Positions 52,367 through 61,604 are shown, counted from the stretch's first letter. The stretch is DNA of 64,000 bases from a bacterium (GCA_029933125.1 JAOZOU010000006.1:124001-188000); one strand, 5' to 3'. Notes: a model not told the origin generated them from the letters alone. A program made the numbers and translations.

Positions 52367-53335
52367 CTATTCTTCCTGACTTGGCAGGTTTCTCATATTA
52401 GGAAGGCTTCTTATATAGAAACATTCCCCTTCATATCTGACCTCAACAAGCTTGCCACTCGCAAGGAGATCCTCAACCGTGCTCCACGAAGCACCTGCCT
52501 TCGCAAGCAATTGGAGAACACTTTGCTTTCTCATAGGGTGAACCGCCGTAGCTCCCAGAATATCGCTTGTAACATCTCCTGTGAAGCCAAAAGGTTGGGT
52601 CTCATGCCCCATAAGGAGCTCGGAACTTAAGGAAAAAGATGTGAATACATGATGAGCCATGTTAAGGGTAGCCTCAGTGGGCGGCCTCACCCAGGGTTCT
52701 GCGGGCGGGCGTGTCGGGACTGATATGTAGCTGGTCTCGGGCTTGATCTGAGAAATGAACTCGGCAATTGATCTAACCTCATCCTCGCTTTCATTTACAC
52801 CTCTTACAAGCATTGTCTCTGTCGTCAAACATCCTTTGAAAGAGCTCGAAAATTCCATGATGCCATCAAGTATTTCGGCCAGCTTCAGCCCACGATAGGG
52901 TCTGTTGATTCTATGCCATGTGCGTGGGCTTACTGCATCTATCTTTACCGACACCCAGTGAGCTCCTGAGATGGCTTGCCTAACTTGAGGCACTGAGAGC
53001 AAAGATGAATTGGTAATGACAGCTACAGGGATCGCAAGATTCTTAAGAAGCTCAATCGTTTCAGCAATTCTCGTGTCAAGTGTCGGTTCGCCGTCAGGAA
53101 CAAAGGATAGGTAATCAATTCCTTCACCATGTGCCCTTAGAGATGCAACTCGCTTGCTGACCTCTTCCGCTATTACCTCAGGATCATAGAACGCTTGCCT
53201 CGAGATTTGCATTCGGTGGGTCCTTCCTATCTGGCAATAGACGCACGAATATGAACATGTCTTAGGTGGAATATTATTTATGCCAAGGCTCTGCCCAAGC
53301 CTCCGCGAAGGTACAGGTCCAAAAACAAGCATCAT
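52367..53335 (-). CDS. Radical SAM protein
   Basis: A 322-residue enzyme. GPVPSRRLGQSLGINNIPPKTCSYSCVYCQIG carries the CxxxCxxC iron-sulfur site; SFVPDGEPTLD is the SAM-binding GEPTL-like motif and VSVKIDAVSPRTW follows. The C-terminal quarter (SVLQLLAKAGASWSTVEDLLASG) looks like a winged helix. The reaction is unknown; relatives are annotated as radical SAM proteins near metal or cofactor genes. The start overlaps a methyltransferase stop by 4 bases, so they act together or share transcription. Confidence 0.88.
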   Translation of the reverse strand: MMLVFGPVPSRRLGQSLGINNIPPKTCSYSCVYCQIGRTHRMQISRQAFYDPEVIAEEVSKRVASLRAHGEGIDYLSFVPDGEPTLDTRIAETIELLKNLAIPVAVITNSSLLSVPQVRQAISGAHWVSVKIDAVSPRTWHRINRPYRGLKLAEILDGIMEFSSSFKGCLTTETMLVRGVNESEDEVRSIAEFISQIKPETSYISVPTRPPAEPWVRPPTEATLNMAHHVFTSFSLSSELLMGHETQPFGFTGDVTSDILGATAVHPMRKQSVLQLLAKAGASWSTVEDLLASGKLVEVRYEGECFYIRSLPNMRNLPSQEE

Positions 53336-53979
53336 TCAGCCTTCTTGCCTGAGATGACTACGAAGCCACCTTTACCATAGCCGCTCAAGGTTTCCTCAAC
53401 CGTATCGATTTCATCAGGAGACCTAAAAATAGTCTGAAAGAATTCGAAGCTTCTAAAGCCAGCGTCTTTCAGCATCTCCACGATCTCGCTGACGGAGAAG
53501 AACCTTGCAAGCTCATAGAATTTGCTCTTCTTTTTCTGGTATTTCTTTCCGAGAAAGCTTTCGCGATCTATGATGGCAACAATGATCCTCCCCTGGCTCT
53601 TGAGAATGCGTCTTGTCTCGTCTATGACTCTAGCGGGTTCGTCTACAAAGCAGATGGTGATGGCTATCAAGGCATATTCGAATGTTTTATCTTTGAATGG
53701 GAGGTGCTCGCCTAAGGCAGCAACGGCATTGATGCCTCTTTGCTTTGCCAATTTCAGCATGTTTATGGCGGGATCTATACCGAACGGTATTCCAAGGGAA
53801 GAAGCAAATCGACCCGTGCCGACACCAATCTCAAGCCCAACTCCACCATAGGGTAAAGCCTTTCGGATAGCCTTAACCTCTGAAAGATAGACATTCTTAT
53901 TCTTTTCATACCATCGGTCATATTCTTCAAAATGGTCTTCAAAGATGCTCACGGTGTCTCTTTGCACGATCCTTTCCAC
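53332..53979 (-). CDS. Class I SAM-dependent methyltransferase
   Basis: A 215-residue methyltransferase: GGVGLEIGVGTGRFASSLG is SAM motif I, FGIDPAINMLKLAKQRG motif II, GEHLPFKDKTFEYALIAITICFVDEPARVIDETRRILK motifs III-IV. Such proteins often methylate quinones or small molecules; with the radical SAM partner it may belong to a cofactor or arsenic-type pathway, but nothing in the window fixes this. Confidence 0.85.
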   Translation of the reverse strand: MERIVQRDTVSIFEDHFEEYDRWYEKNKNVYLSEVKAIRKALPYGGVGLEIGVGTGRFASSLGIPFGIDPAINMLKLAKQRGINAVAALGEHLPFKDKTFEYALIAITICFVDEPARVIDETRRILKSQGRIIVAIIDRESFLGKKYQKKKSKFYELARFFSVSEIVEMLKDAGFRSFEFFQTIFRSPDEIDTVEETLSGYGKGGFVVISGKKAE

Positions 53980-54157
53980 TATTGCTGACTGCCTAATTGT
54001 AATGCTTCCGGTAGCAAAAGCCAGTGCAAAACCAATTCTTCAATTCAGGGAGGTGACCCGAGAGGTTTCTCAGGTAAGAAGTTTTAACTCGCTCGGCATT
54101 CTTTGCTAACATACGCAAAGAACTTTGGTCAATGCCAAGGAGAAAGGGGGGTGTGAC

Positions 54158-54574
54158 ATCGCAACAAAGAAGCTTCTGGACATGCTGAACAGGGCAATAG
54201 CCCGTGAGATTCAGGTTTCCATTCAGTACATGTGGCAGCATGTTCTCTGGAAAGGTATTGATGGCTTCGCTGTTAAGGACGTACTTAAGAACATAGCCAT
54301 TACAGAGATGAAGCATGCGGAGGATATAGCCGAACGCCTTGCTTGTCTGGGTGGAATTCCCACAACTAAACCTGAGCCCATTTTTGTTGGCAAAACCCTC
54401 AACCAGATGCTCAAGCAGGATGTGAAGGATGAGCAGGGAGCTATAAAGCTCTACAGAGAGATCATCGCCCAAGCAAGAAAAGAAGGCGATGACACTACTA
54501 TGAGGCTCTTCAGAAGGATACTTGAGGATGAGGAAGGGCACCTTGATACCTTCCAGGGACTCCTCGGCAAGTAA
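54158..54574 (+). CDS. Bacterioferritin-like/DUF-type ferritin protein, ATC start
   Basis: A 138-residue ferritin-like four-helix protein. ATKKLLDMLNRAIAREIQVSIQYMWQHVLWKG is the N-terminal helix pair; EMKHAEDIAERLACLGG and LEDEEGHLDTFQGLLGK supply the E and ExxH ligands of the diiron site. It would store iron or act as a peroxide-handling oxidase. The family text begins (M)ATKKLLDMLN and this falls on ATC at 54158, 7 bases after a GGAGAAAGGGGGG site. No ATG/GTG/TTG in frame is close: TTG 54125 overlaps that site and adds a poor tail. So the start is ATC, or the ATG has mutated. Confidence 0.75.
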   Translation: MATKKLLDMLNRAIAREIQVSIQYMWQHVLWKGIDGFAVKDVLKNIAITEMKHAEDIAERLACLGGIPTTKPEPIFVGKTLNQMLKQDVKDEQGAIKLYREIIAQARKEGDDTTMRLFRRILEDEEGHLDTFQGLLGK

Positions 54575-54679
54575 CAGGGCGTTTGCTTGACTTTCACCTG
54601 CAAAGGTGATACGATTAGTAATCGGAGCGGGACGCAGGCTGGTGCGTTCCGCTTTTGGCTTTTGTGGAAAGGTCTTGAC

Positions 54680-56695
54680 ATGAGAGAAAAGGCAAACCTG
54701 TTTTGGCTGGTGTTTCTTACCTTGCTCACTCTTGTCTCGATTTTTCCACCAGTTCAAGCTGCACTGCGTACGGTTTTATTGGAGCAGGCAACCAATGTGG
54801 GGTGTGGCTGAGCTGCTTGCCTGAATCCAGGTCTGGATTCACTGCTTGCCGACTACGGCAGGGTTGATGTCGTCATAATTCGCTATCATGGCTGGAAGCC
54901 CTGGGAATTCGATCCTTTCTACAATGCGAATCCAGAAGAGGTCGATGCCCGCATCGCCTACTACGGCATAACCGCTGGACCAGCCCTTTTCGTTGATGGC
55001 GAGCAGACTGAGAACACTTGCCTCTTGGAGAACGTGAAAGACACTGTAGATTTGCGCCTTAGTGTAGTAAGTCCTATCTCGATCGCGGCAATTGACTCAA
55101 TAGGTGCTGACTCTGGCTTCGTCGATGTCACCGTTGTTGCTGAGTCGTCACCCTCCTCTGATTCACTTGTGTTAAGAGCTGCTGTTATCGAGGATAGCAT
55201 CTATTATGAGGCTCCCAATGGCCAAACTATTTTCAATGCTGTCTTCAGAAAATTCATCGATGATCCAGATGGTTTTCCTATCGATATTGCTCAGGGAGAC
55301 ACTGTCAGGATGAATCTTGCATTTGAGGTGGACGCTGATTGGGAGCCTGCAAACCTGAGTGTGATCGTCTTTGTTCAGGATGAATCAACTAAAGCCATCT
55401 TAGGAGCAACTTCATCGAAAGAGCGCCCTGAAGGTTGGGCACGCTATGTTGCTCCCATTCAGGGTAGAGTCGAAAGATGTGGGTATTCGGTAACTTTTCC
55501 ATCAACCCTTTTCAACAGGGGCTCGGATACCGATACCTTCGACATAGAACTTCAAACCGACATGCCTCAGGATTGGTCAGCTAATCTTGCTATCTCAGGG
55601 GGCATTCCACTAGGCTCGAGCGTTGTGCTTGAACGCGACAGCTCATGTACGATTGATGTCACGATTGAGTGTGGCTATGAGCCAGGGACCGGGAATGCCA
55701 GGGTAAGAGCTCAGTCTCGGCGGGATCCATCTTTTGAGCGCTCTCTTGCTTTCTTTGCAGCAGCCGGCATCTGTGGCTTACTTGTGGATGATGATGGTGG
55801 CCAGAGCCTCGAGACCTATTTCGAAAGCGCCCTCGATTCTCTTGGTATCTCCTACGGGGTATGGGATCGCAGCGTCACCTTGCCGCAGACATCAGACCTT
55901 GATCTCGTTGATTTCACAATCTGGTTTACTGGAAGTCATGCACCAACGCTTAAGTCTGACGACCGTCAAGTGCTTGCATCCTATCTCAGCGGTGATGGTA
56001 GACTCTTTATAACTGGACAGGACATTGGCTATGGTCTATGTGACATAATCAGCGAAGAACACAGTGAAGAAAGCCAGGACTTCTATGAAACCTATCTTCA
56101 CGCAAGTTTTGTCCAATCCAATTCTAATCTTTTCGAGCTCTTCGGCAGACCAGGTGATCCCATAAGTGATGGGCTCGCACTTTCAATTGAGGGCGGGGAT
56201 GGAGCCAACAATCAGAATTTTCCTGATGTGATAGATTCAATTGCTCCTGCAAGGGTTATCTTTGATTATGGCGATCCCCTTAAACATGGTGGCATACGAT
56301 ATGAATCTGACTCATCGAAGGTTGTCTATCTCTCCTTTGGCTTTGAGGCAATCTCAAGCGCTGCCGACAGAATCACTCTGCTATCTCGGATTCTCAACTG
56401 GTTTGGAGGACTTAGCGCTATTGGTCCTGCCGATATCAAGCCCTCTATCAATGTTTATCCCAATCCAGCTCTTACCTATTCAGTTATCGCAATGGCAGGT
56501 CATAGCAAGCCCCAGGAAGTTAAAATCTATGATGCCCTCGGAAGGCTTGTGAGAAGTGCCATAGTTGGTGGAGGCAAAACCTATACATGGGATTTGAAGG
56601 ACACCCATGGCAGGGACGTCTCACCAGGCATCTATTTCCTCAAGGCTGGTGAGGAGACAAGGGCGAGGAGAATCAAACTCATCATTCTCAGATAG
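54680..56695 (+). CDS. Secreted thioredoxin-like protein with FlgD-like C-terminus; in-frame UGA, probable selenoprotein
   Basis: Starts at ATG 54680 with GGAAAGG upstream. Signal peptide FWLVFLTLLTLVSIFPPVQA, then LRTVLLEQATNVGCG, TGA at 54809-54811 (codon 44), and the same frame continues AACLNPGLDSLLADYGRVDVVIIRYHGW and YYGITAGPALFVDGEQ with the thioredoxin cis-Pro region. A middle of jelly-roll and peptidase-like domains (LLVDDDGGQSLETYFESALDSL, LFITGQDIGYGL) runs to VYPNPALTYS...VSPGIYFLKAGEETRARRIKLIILR, a FlgD-like sorting end. Between Cys-Gly and the later Cys the UGA fits a redox Sec (CGU-A-A-C). A perfect hairpin follows the UGA (see SECIS). With the hairpin, selenocysteine is favoured over a nonsense mutation; the ORF track starts at 55025 only because of the UGA. 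Confidence 0.75.
54809..54841 (+). promoter_or_regulatory. UGA plus bacterial SECIS-like hairpin
   Basis: After the UGA (54809-54811) and 10 bases, TGAATCCA (54822-54829) pairs perfectly with TGGATTCA (54834-54841) around loop GGTC. The loop lies 18 nt after the UGA. In E. coli fdhF, as I recall, the upper stem-loop is GGUUGCAGGUCUGCACC, also 18 nt after UGA, sharing CAGGTCTG. This meets the known bacterial SECIS rules. Confidence 0.75.
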
Positions 56696-56874
56696 GCGGT
56701 CTCGAGCCTAAGAGGCTAAAAGCAAATTAGCCGGCTTTACTGTGTCCCCTTTCAAGAGTTCGCCTCCTACCGGCATCACGAGCTTGACAAGCAATCGCTT
56801 TACCCTTATGCTCGACTTTATAGATTACGCTTTTTCTATTCAATATCTGGGAACATCTCTTCCAGGAGATTGTG

Positions 56875-57408
56875 ATGGTTCGTGAAAAGTGCAAGCACAG
56901 CTGGAAGATGACCAATGTTCGCGATGGATTCATTGTTACAGAAAGGTGCTACCACTGTAATAAGTTGCGCGTTTTCTTTTCCTATGAGGAAGTTCCTCCC
57001 AAGGATGAATACAAGGAGGGCGAGCACTATTGGAACTACGCTGGAAGTGCTCAGTCGTTCAAATTCGACATGGAGTGTACAAAGTGTGGTAAATCAGTCT
57101 CATTCGAATCCCTGATGGGACTTATGCACTGCGTAGGATGCAATGCCCGTTGCCACCTAAATATTCTTTCACAGATTGGTGAAATGCAGAACATTTGGCT
57201 TTTTGCTGCGCTTGCTTATCATCTTGGAAACGAGATAGATCTGCCGATTGAGAATCTGGAGGTGCTCACCGACTATTTCACTTCAAGGTTGCGTACGCCG
57301 GGTAAGAAGATTTTGGTTGTGCCCGGCTCATTAAGGCACGATCCTGATACTTGCCGTGGTGAGATGCTGAAGGATGTTGGCATGTTGAGCCTTACCCCAG
57401 AGACTTAA
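56875..57408 (+). CDS. Zinc-ribbon protein of unknown function
   Basis: About 177 residues from ATG 56875 with CCAGGAGA upstream. Several CxxC pairs (ERCYHCNKLR; ECTKCGKSVSF; HCVGCNARCH) indicate zinc ribbons. The last 60 residues (IENLEVLTDYFTSRLRTPGKKILVVPGSLRHD) look like a compact domain. No family is recognised. It heads, by 22 bases, the DRTGG gene and the operon that follows, and may regulate or help assemble the complex. Confidence 0.6.
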   Translation: MVREKCKHSWKMTNVRDGFIVTERCYHCNKLRVFFSYEEVPPKDEYKEGEHYWNYAGSAQSFKFDMECTKCGKSVSFESLMGLMHCVGCNARCHLNILSQIGEMQNIWLFAALAYHLGNEIDLPIENLEVLTDYFTSRLRTPGKKILVVPGSLRHDPDTCRGEMLKDVGMLSLTPET

Positions 57409-57430
57409 TAAAAACCAAGGAGGCTGAGTC

Positions 57431-57769
57431 GTGACTGTCAAGGAACTCCAGTCCAAACTGAAACTGAAACCGCTAAACGATGTAAATGACAAGGAAATCG
57501 AGGGAGCCTTCATCTCCGATATGGTCAGTGATGTCATGGCTGGAGCACAACCTGGAAACGTGTGGGTAACAGTCCAAACCCACAAGAACATTATAGCAGC
57601 TGCAAATCTTGTTGATATCCCTGCCATCATCGTCGTCCGCAACAAGCAGGTGCCCGAAGATACATTGCAAATGGCTGATCGGGTCGGTGTAACGGTTTTT
57701 AATACCGATTTAGATTCATACAGCATTGCCATAAAGCTCTATGAAGCAGGCATAAAGCCCGCAGGCTAG
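57431..57769 (+). CDS. DRTGG-domain protein
   Basis: A 112-residue protein with the start GTG 57431 after CAAGGAGG. VKELQSKLKLKPLNDVNDKEIEGAFISDMVSDVMAGAQPGNVWVTVQTHKNIIAAANLVDIPAIIVV is a DRTGG-like fold, ending TVFNTDLDSYSIAIKLYEAG. Such small proteins are commonly encoded with NAD(P)-linked hydrogenases and histidine kinases in anaerobes. Role unknown, possibly signalling redox state. Confidence 0.8.
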   Translation: MTVKELQSKLKLKPLNDVNDKEIEGAFISDMVSDVMAGAQPGNVWVTVQTHKNIIAAANLVDIPAIIVVRNKQVPEDTLQMADRVGVTVFNTDLDSYSIAIKLYEAGIKPAG

Positions 57770-57835
57770 TCCAGATTCACACATATAGCGGGGCCGGCTC
57801 AGCGGCTGGCTCAGCGAACAGAGGTGTGATGGGGT

Positions 57836-58201
57836 TTGCCAAAACTTGATGCCAGGAAATTGCTTGACCTGAAGGAATCCCTCAAAGCCTCAAAACAAGC
57901 AAAGCCCCTGATCGTTGTCCACATGGGAACTTGCGGAATAGCATCTGGTGCCGAAGAGGTGCTCACCTACTTGCTGGAGCTTGTGCGTGAGAGTGGCGAC
58001 GACATCATAATCAAAACCTCGGGTTGTGCTGGTCTCTGCTCGAGGGAACCCATGATCACGGTTAAGATGCCAGAGAAGCCACCTGTCAAGTACTGTCAGA
58101 TTGACAGGTCGAAGGCTAAACGCATATACGCTGAACATGTGAAGGGTGGTAAGCCTGTCAGGGAATACGCTATCGGCTACGGTTGCGAAATGCTCTATTA
58201 G
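57836..58201 (+). CDS. [2Fe-2S] ferredoxin-domain protein (HndB-like)
   Basis: A 121-residue protein from TTG 57836. IVVHMGTCGIASGAEEVLTYLLELV and the later CAGLCSREPMITV give the Cys set of a thioredoxin-like [2Fe-2S] domain. Small proteins of this kind (HndB) occur in NADP-reducing hydrogenase operons next to HndA and HndC, here represented by the next two genes. It probably passes electrons to the NuoE/NuoF-like pair. Confidence 0.8.
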   Translation: MPKLDARKLLDLKESLKASKQAKPLIVVHMGTCGIASGAEEVLTYLLELVRESGDDIIIKTSGCAGLCSREPMITVKMPEKPPVKYCQIDRSKAKRIYAEHVKGGKPVREYAIGYGCEMLY

Positions 58202-58219
58202 CTTTCCAAGGACAAGACG

Positions 58220-59101
58220 TTGGTTGAACTTGTAGTCTTTGTTTTCGAGCAACTAGCGAAGAGACGTCAAGAGCTTCAAGAGGCATTCCAATCTCAGGGC
58301 TACAGGGTTCATGCCGCTGCCGAGAGCGCTGATCTCGTTTCGGAGATTCAAGCCCTTCGACCTCACCTCGTGGTTCTTGATCTCGACCTGCCACAGGATC
58401 GAGGTCTTGCTTTGCTCAAGAGCATCCACGATATGATGCCTTCGCTACCTGTTGTGGCAGAAACTACCAGACCGACAGTTGAGGGAGCAGTCGAGGCGAT
58501 GCGGAGAGGTGCTTACAACTACGTATCCAAGCATTCACCACCTCAGGTCATCGTCGATACCGCGGCTCATGCGCTTGAGAAGGAACGGCTGCGAGTGGAA
58601 GCCCTAGTTAAGACACAGGAGAGAAGAGTTCGGTCCATAGATTATCCTGAAATGGTTGCTGAGATTGAATATATTCTTGCCAATAAGGGACACTCTGAAG
58701 CAGCCCTGATTTCGTGTCTTCAAGATATCCAGAAAGAGCTCAACTACTTGCCTCAGGATGCTCTGAAACTTGTCGCTGCTAGGGTTGGTGTGGGTCTTCC
58801 CCGTGTCTATGCGATCGCCACCTTCTACAAATCTTTCAGCCTCCGTCCGCGTGGAAGGCACCTGATACACGTGTGTCTCGGGACAGCATGCCATGTCCGT
58901 GGGGGAGCCAAGCTCCTCGAAAGCTTTGAGCGGGAGCTTGGCCTGCAAACCGGTGGCACGACTTATGACAACCGTTTCACGCTTGAGTCAGTGCGATGTG
59001 TGGGGTGCTGTGGGCTGGCACCGGTTGTCATGGTAGATGGTAAGTTTTATGGCAAAGTAACCCAGGAAAAGGTCCCCGAGATTATTCAACGCTATGATTA
59101 G
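58220..59101 (+). CDS. Receiver-like domain fused to NuoE-type [2Fe-2S] subunit
   Basis: A 293-residue fusion. Residues about 1-125 are a CheY-like receiver: LRPHLVVLDLDLPQDRGLALLKSIHDM has the phospho-Asp region, ending with a Lys in YVSKHSPPQ; the N-terminal acidic pair is not clear. Residues about 140-293 are NuoE/HndA-like: CLQDIQKELNYLPQDALKLVA, ATFYKSFSLRPRGRHLIHVCLGTACHVRGG and CVGCCGLAPVVMVDGKFYG give the four Cys of the cluster. The start is TTG 58220 (weak) and the end overlaps the NuoF-like gene by 8 bases. It would help NADH-linked electron transfer, perhaps controlled by the receiver part. Confidence 0.8.
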   Translation: MVELVVFVFEQLAKRRQELQEAFQSQGYRVHAAAESADLVSEIQALRPHLVVLDLDLPQDRGLALLKSIHDMMPSLPVVAETTRPTVEGAVEAMRRGAYNYVSKHSPPQVIVDTAAHALEKERLRVEALVKTQERRVRSIDYPEMVAEIEYILANKGHSEAALISCLQDIQKELNYLPQDALKLVAARVGVGLPRVYAIATFYKSFSLRPRGRHLIHVCLGTACHVRGGAKLLESFERELGLQTGGTTYDNRFTLESVRCVGCCGLAPVVMVDGKFYGKVTQEKVPEIIQRYD

Positions 59102-60947
59102 GAAGGCAAAACATAAGACGCCTCGTAAGACGAAGGCCAAAGTAGCAAGCAAGACAATCAACATCTGCCACGGCACATCCTGCATCGAGGCTGGTTCGGG
59201 GCAGTTGGAAGTGGCTTTTGAAGCTGCCCTGCGACACAAGAGCTTATCAGCTGATGTCAAAGTGCGACCAGGCAGGTGTATGGGATATTGTCATGTGGCG
59301 CCTGTTCTGACAATTGAACCTGATGGTGTCACCTACGGGAATGTGAAGTTGAGTGATGTAGAAAGGATCATAGACAAGCATGTGATAGGTGGGAAGATCT
59401 TGAAAGACCTGCTTGTGCCTGCTGAACCCGCCTATCCCTCACTTCAGCCGCTTAGCAGGGCTGGATTTTTCGAGAAGCAAGTTCTTATCGTCATGCGGAA
59501 CAGAGGCAGGATCGATCCCGAATCGATTGAGGACTACATCGCCAATGATGGTTATCAAGCACTGGCTAAAGCGGTCTCGGAGATGGAACCTGAGCAGGTG
59601 ATTGATGAGGTCAAGCGGGCTGACCTCAGGGGTAGGGGTGGAGCTGGCTTTCCAACGGGACTCAAATGGGAGATCTGCAGGCGATCGAAGACTTCCGAAA
59701 CCAAGTACATTGTCTGCAACGCCGACGAGGGGGATCCCGGCGCCTTCATGGATAGAAGTCTACTGGAGTCAGATCCTCACGCTGTCGTCGAAGGGATGAT
59801 TCTCGGCGCGTACGCAATAGGTGCCTCTCATGGTTTTGTCTACGTAAGAGAAGAATATCCCATAGCCCTTGAGCGCATAGTTGGAGCCATCGAGGCTGCG
59901 AGGGACTATGGATTGCTGGGAGAAGGCATCCTTGGCTCTGATTTCTCCTTTGATATATCGGTGGTGAGGGGTGCGGGAGCCTTTGTTTGCGGTGAAGAGA
60001 CTGCTCTGATGGCTTCGATCGAGGGTAAGGATGGTCGACCCAGACCTCGTCCTCCTTTTCCAGCCGAAAGGGGGTTATGGGGGTGTCCAACCAATATCAA
60101 CAACGTTGAGACATGGGCAAATGTACCGCCAATCATCCTGAAAGGTGGTGAGTGGTATGCCTCCATAGGAACTGCGAAGAGCAAAGGAACAAAGGTCTTC
60201 TCGCTGGTGGGCAAGGTGAAGAACACAGGTCTGATTGAGGTCCCGATGGGAACAACTTTGAGGGAGATCATCTACGACATCGGTGGCGGTGTATTGCGTG
60301 ATCGAAAGCTCAAGGCTGTTCAGACGGGAGGTCCTTCAGGAGGATGCATACCAGCTTCCCTCATAGACCTTCCTGTTGATTATGAAGAGCTCAGCAAGGC
60401 GGGCTCAATCATGGGTTCAGGTGGACTCATCGTCATGGACGAAGATACCTGTATGGTTGATGTTGCCCGCTATTTTGTGAGGTTCCTTGAAGAGGAATCC
60501 TGTGGCAAGTGTACCCCATGCCGTGAAGGCCTTACACGGATGAGGCAAATCCTTGATAGAATCGTTGAGGGCAAGGGCAAGAAGGGCGATATCGAGCTTC
60601 TTGAAGCGCTTGCCAAGGTTGTCAAGGATGCATCGCTATGTGGTCTCGGGGCAACAGCTCCCAATCCCGTATTGAGCACGCTAAAATATTTCCGCGACGA
60701 GTATGAAGCTCACGTCTATAGAAAGAGATGCCCGGCCAAGGTATGTAAGGCACTCATTGTCTACAGAGTTATCCCTGAGAAATGCACAGGTTGCCAAAGG
60801 TGTGTGCGTGCCTGTCCTGTTGGGGCAATATCAGGTCCAAGGGCTCAACCTCACAATCTTGATCAATCTTTGTGTATAAAATGTGGAGCGTGCTACGAGG
60901 TGTGTAAATTCGATGCTATTGCCGGCGATGCTATCTATGTGGAGTAA
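59094..60947 (+). CDS. NuoF/HndC-like NADH-binding flavoprotein with ferredoxin domains
   Basis: A 617-residue subunit. N-terminal thioredoxin-like [2Fe-2S] part (ICHGTSCIEAG...CMGYCHVAPVLTI), then the FMN and NADH domain (RGRGGAGFPTGLKWEICRR, NADEGDPGAFMDRSLLESDPH, GEETALMASIEGKDGRPRPRPPFPAERGLWG), then the N3 cluster ESCGKCTPCREGLTRM, and a C-terminal pair of [4Fe-4S] motifs (CTGCQRCVRACPVGAI; CIKCGACYEVCKFDAI). This is the HydB/HndC/NfuF pattern: it takes electrons from NADH or gives them to NAD+, passing them to ferredoxin-like centres. Second subunit of the complex with HdrA. Confidence 0.92.
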   Translation: MIRKAKHKTPRKTKAKVASKTINICHGTSCIEAGSGQLEVAFEAALRHKSLSADVKVRPGRCMGYCHVAPVLTIEPDGVTYGNVKLSDVERIIDKHVIGGKILKDLLVPAEPAYPSLQPLSRAGFFEKQVLIVMRNRGRIDPESIEDYIANDGYQALAKAVSEMEPEQVIDEVKRADLRGRGGAGFPTGLKWEICRRSKTSETKYIVCNADEGDPGAFMDRSLLESDPHAVVEGMILGAYAIGASHGFVYVREEYPIALERIVGAIEAARDYGLLGEGILGSDFSFDISVVRGAGAFVCGEETALMASIEGKDGRPRPRPPFPAERGLWGCPTNINNVETWANVPPIILKGGEWYASIGTAKSKGTKVFSLVGKVKNTGLIEVPMGTTLREIIYDIGGGVLRDRKLKAVQTGGPSGGCIPASLIDLPVDYEELSKAGSIMGSGGLIVMDEDTCMVDVARYFVRFLEEESCGKCTPCREGLTRMRQILDRIVEGKGKKGDIELLEALAKVVKDASLCGLGATAPNPVLSTLKYFRDEYEAHVYRKRCPAKVCKALIVYRVIPEKCTGCQRCVRACPVGAISGPRAQPHNLDQSLCIKCGACYEVCKFDAIAGDAIYVE

Positions 60948-60953
60948 GGTGGA

Positions 60954-61604
60954 ATGAAGCGTGAAGATAGTATGCGAATAACCATTGATGGGCGCAGGAG
61001 AAGAGCTGAGAGAGGGCAGACAATTCTTGAGGTTGCTCGTGAAGCAGGGATTGAAATCCCAACCCTGTGCTATCATGAAGCACTCACGCCCTGGGGAGCA
61101 TGTAGGTTATGTGTTGTCGAGACCAGCATGGGGGGTAGGACACGCATCGTTGCCTCCTGTGTTACGCCTGCTGAGGATGGAATGGTTGTTAGGACTGACA
61201 CCGATAGGATCAGGGATATACGCAAGATGATAATAACTCTGCTTCTTGCACGCTGCCCTGGAATTGAGATTCTTAAGAGCTATGCCAGGCAATTCGGAAT
61301 TAAGAGGATTCCGTTTGAGAAAGGTAGTGAAGATTGTTTTCTCTGTGGCATGTGTGTAAGAGCTTGTTCTGAGATTGTGGGTGTGGGCGCTATCGATTTC
61401 GCCTATCGGGGAGTAAAGACCGACGTTGAACCGCCCTTCGGGGTTACCTCTAGTGCATGCATAGGGTGTGGAACATGTACAACCATATGCCCAGCAAGAA
61501 CTCTGACACTTGAGAAGGTTTTTGCCAGACGGACAATGCATTGCAAAAAGGAAGAGATCGTGGGCAGATGCACAATTTGTGAAAGCTACTATTCGGGAGT
61601 CTGA
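60954..61604 (+). CDS. HoxU/NuoG-N-like iron-sulfur subunit
   Basis: A 216-residue ferredoxin subunit. EIPTLCYHEALTPWGACRLCVVE and ASCVTPAEDGM form the [2Fe-2S] site, CFLCGMCVRACSEIVGVG and CIGCGTCTTICPARTL two [4Fe-4S] sites. The length and motifs match the N-terminal part of NuoG/HoxU, which links the NADH flavin subunit to the catalytic core. ATG 60954 is 6 bases after the NuoF stop; ATG 60972 is an alternative. Confidence 0.88.
   Translation: MKREDSMRITIDGRRRRAERGQTILEVAREAGIEIPTLCYHEALTPWGACRLCVVETSMGGRTRIVASCVTPAEDGMVVRTDTDRIRDIRKMIITLLLARCPGIEILKSYARQFGIKRIPFEKGSEDCFLCGMCVRACSEIVGVGAIDFAYRGVKTDVEPPFGVTSSACIGCGTCTTICPARTLTLEKVFARRTMHCKKEEIVGRCTICESYYSGV

Noticed and set aside
54125-54574. 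TTG at 54125 as the ferritin-like start
   Set aside because: It lies before the ribosome site AAGGAGAAAGGGGGG and adds VNAKEKGGCD, which is the translated site itself.
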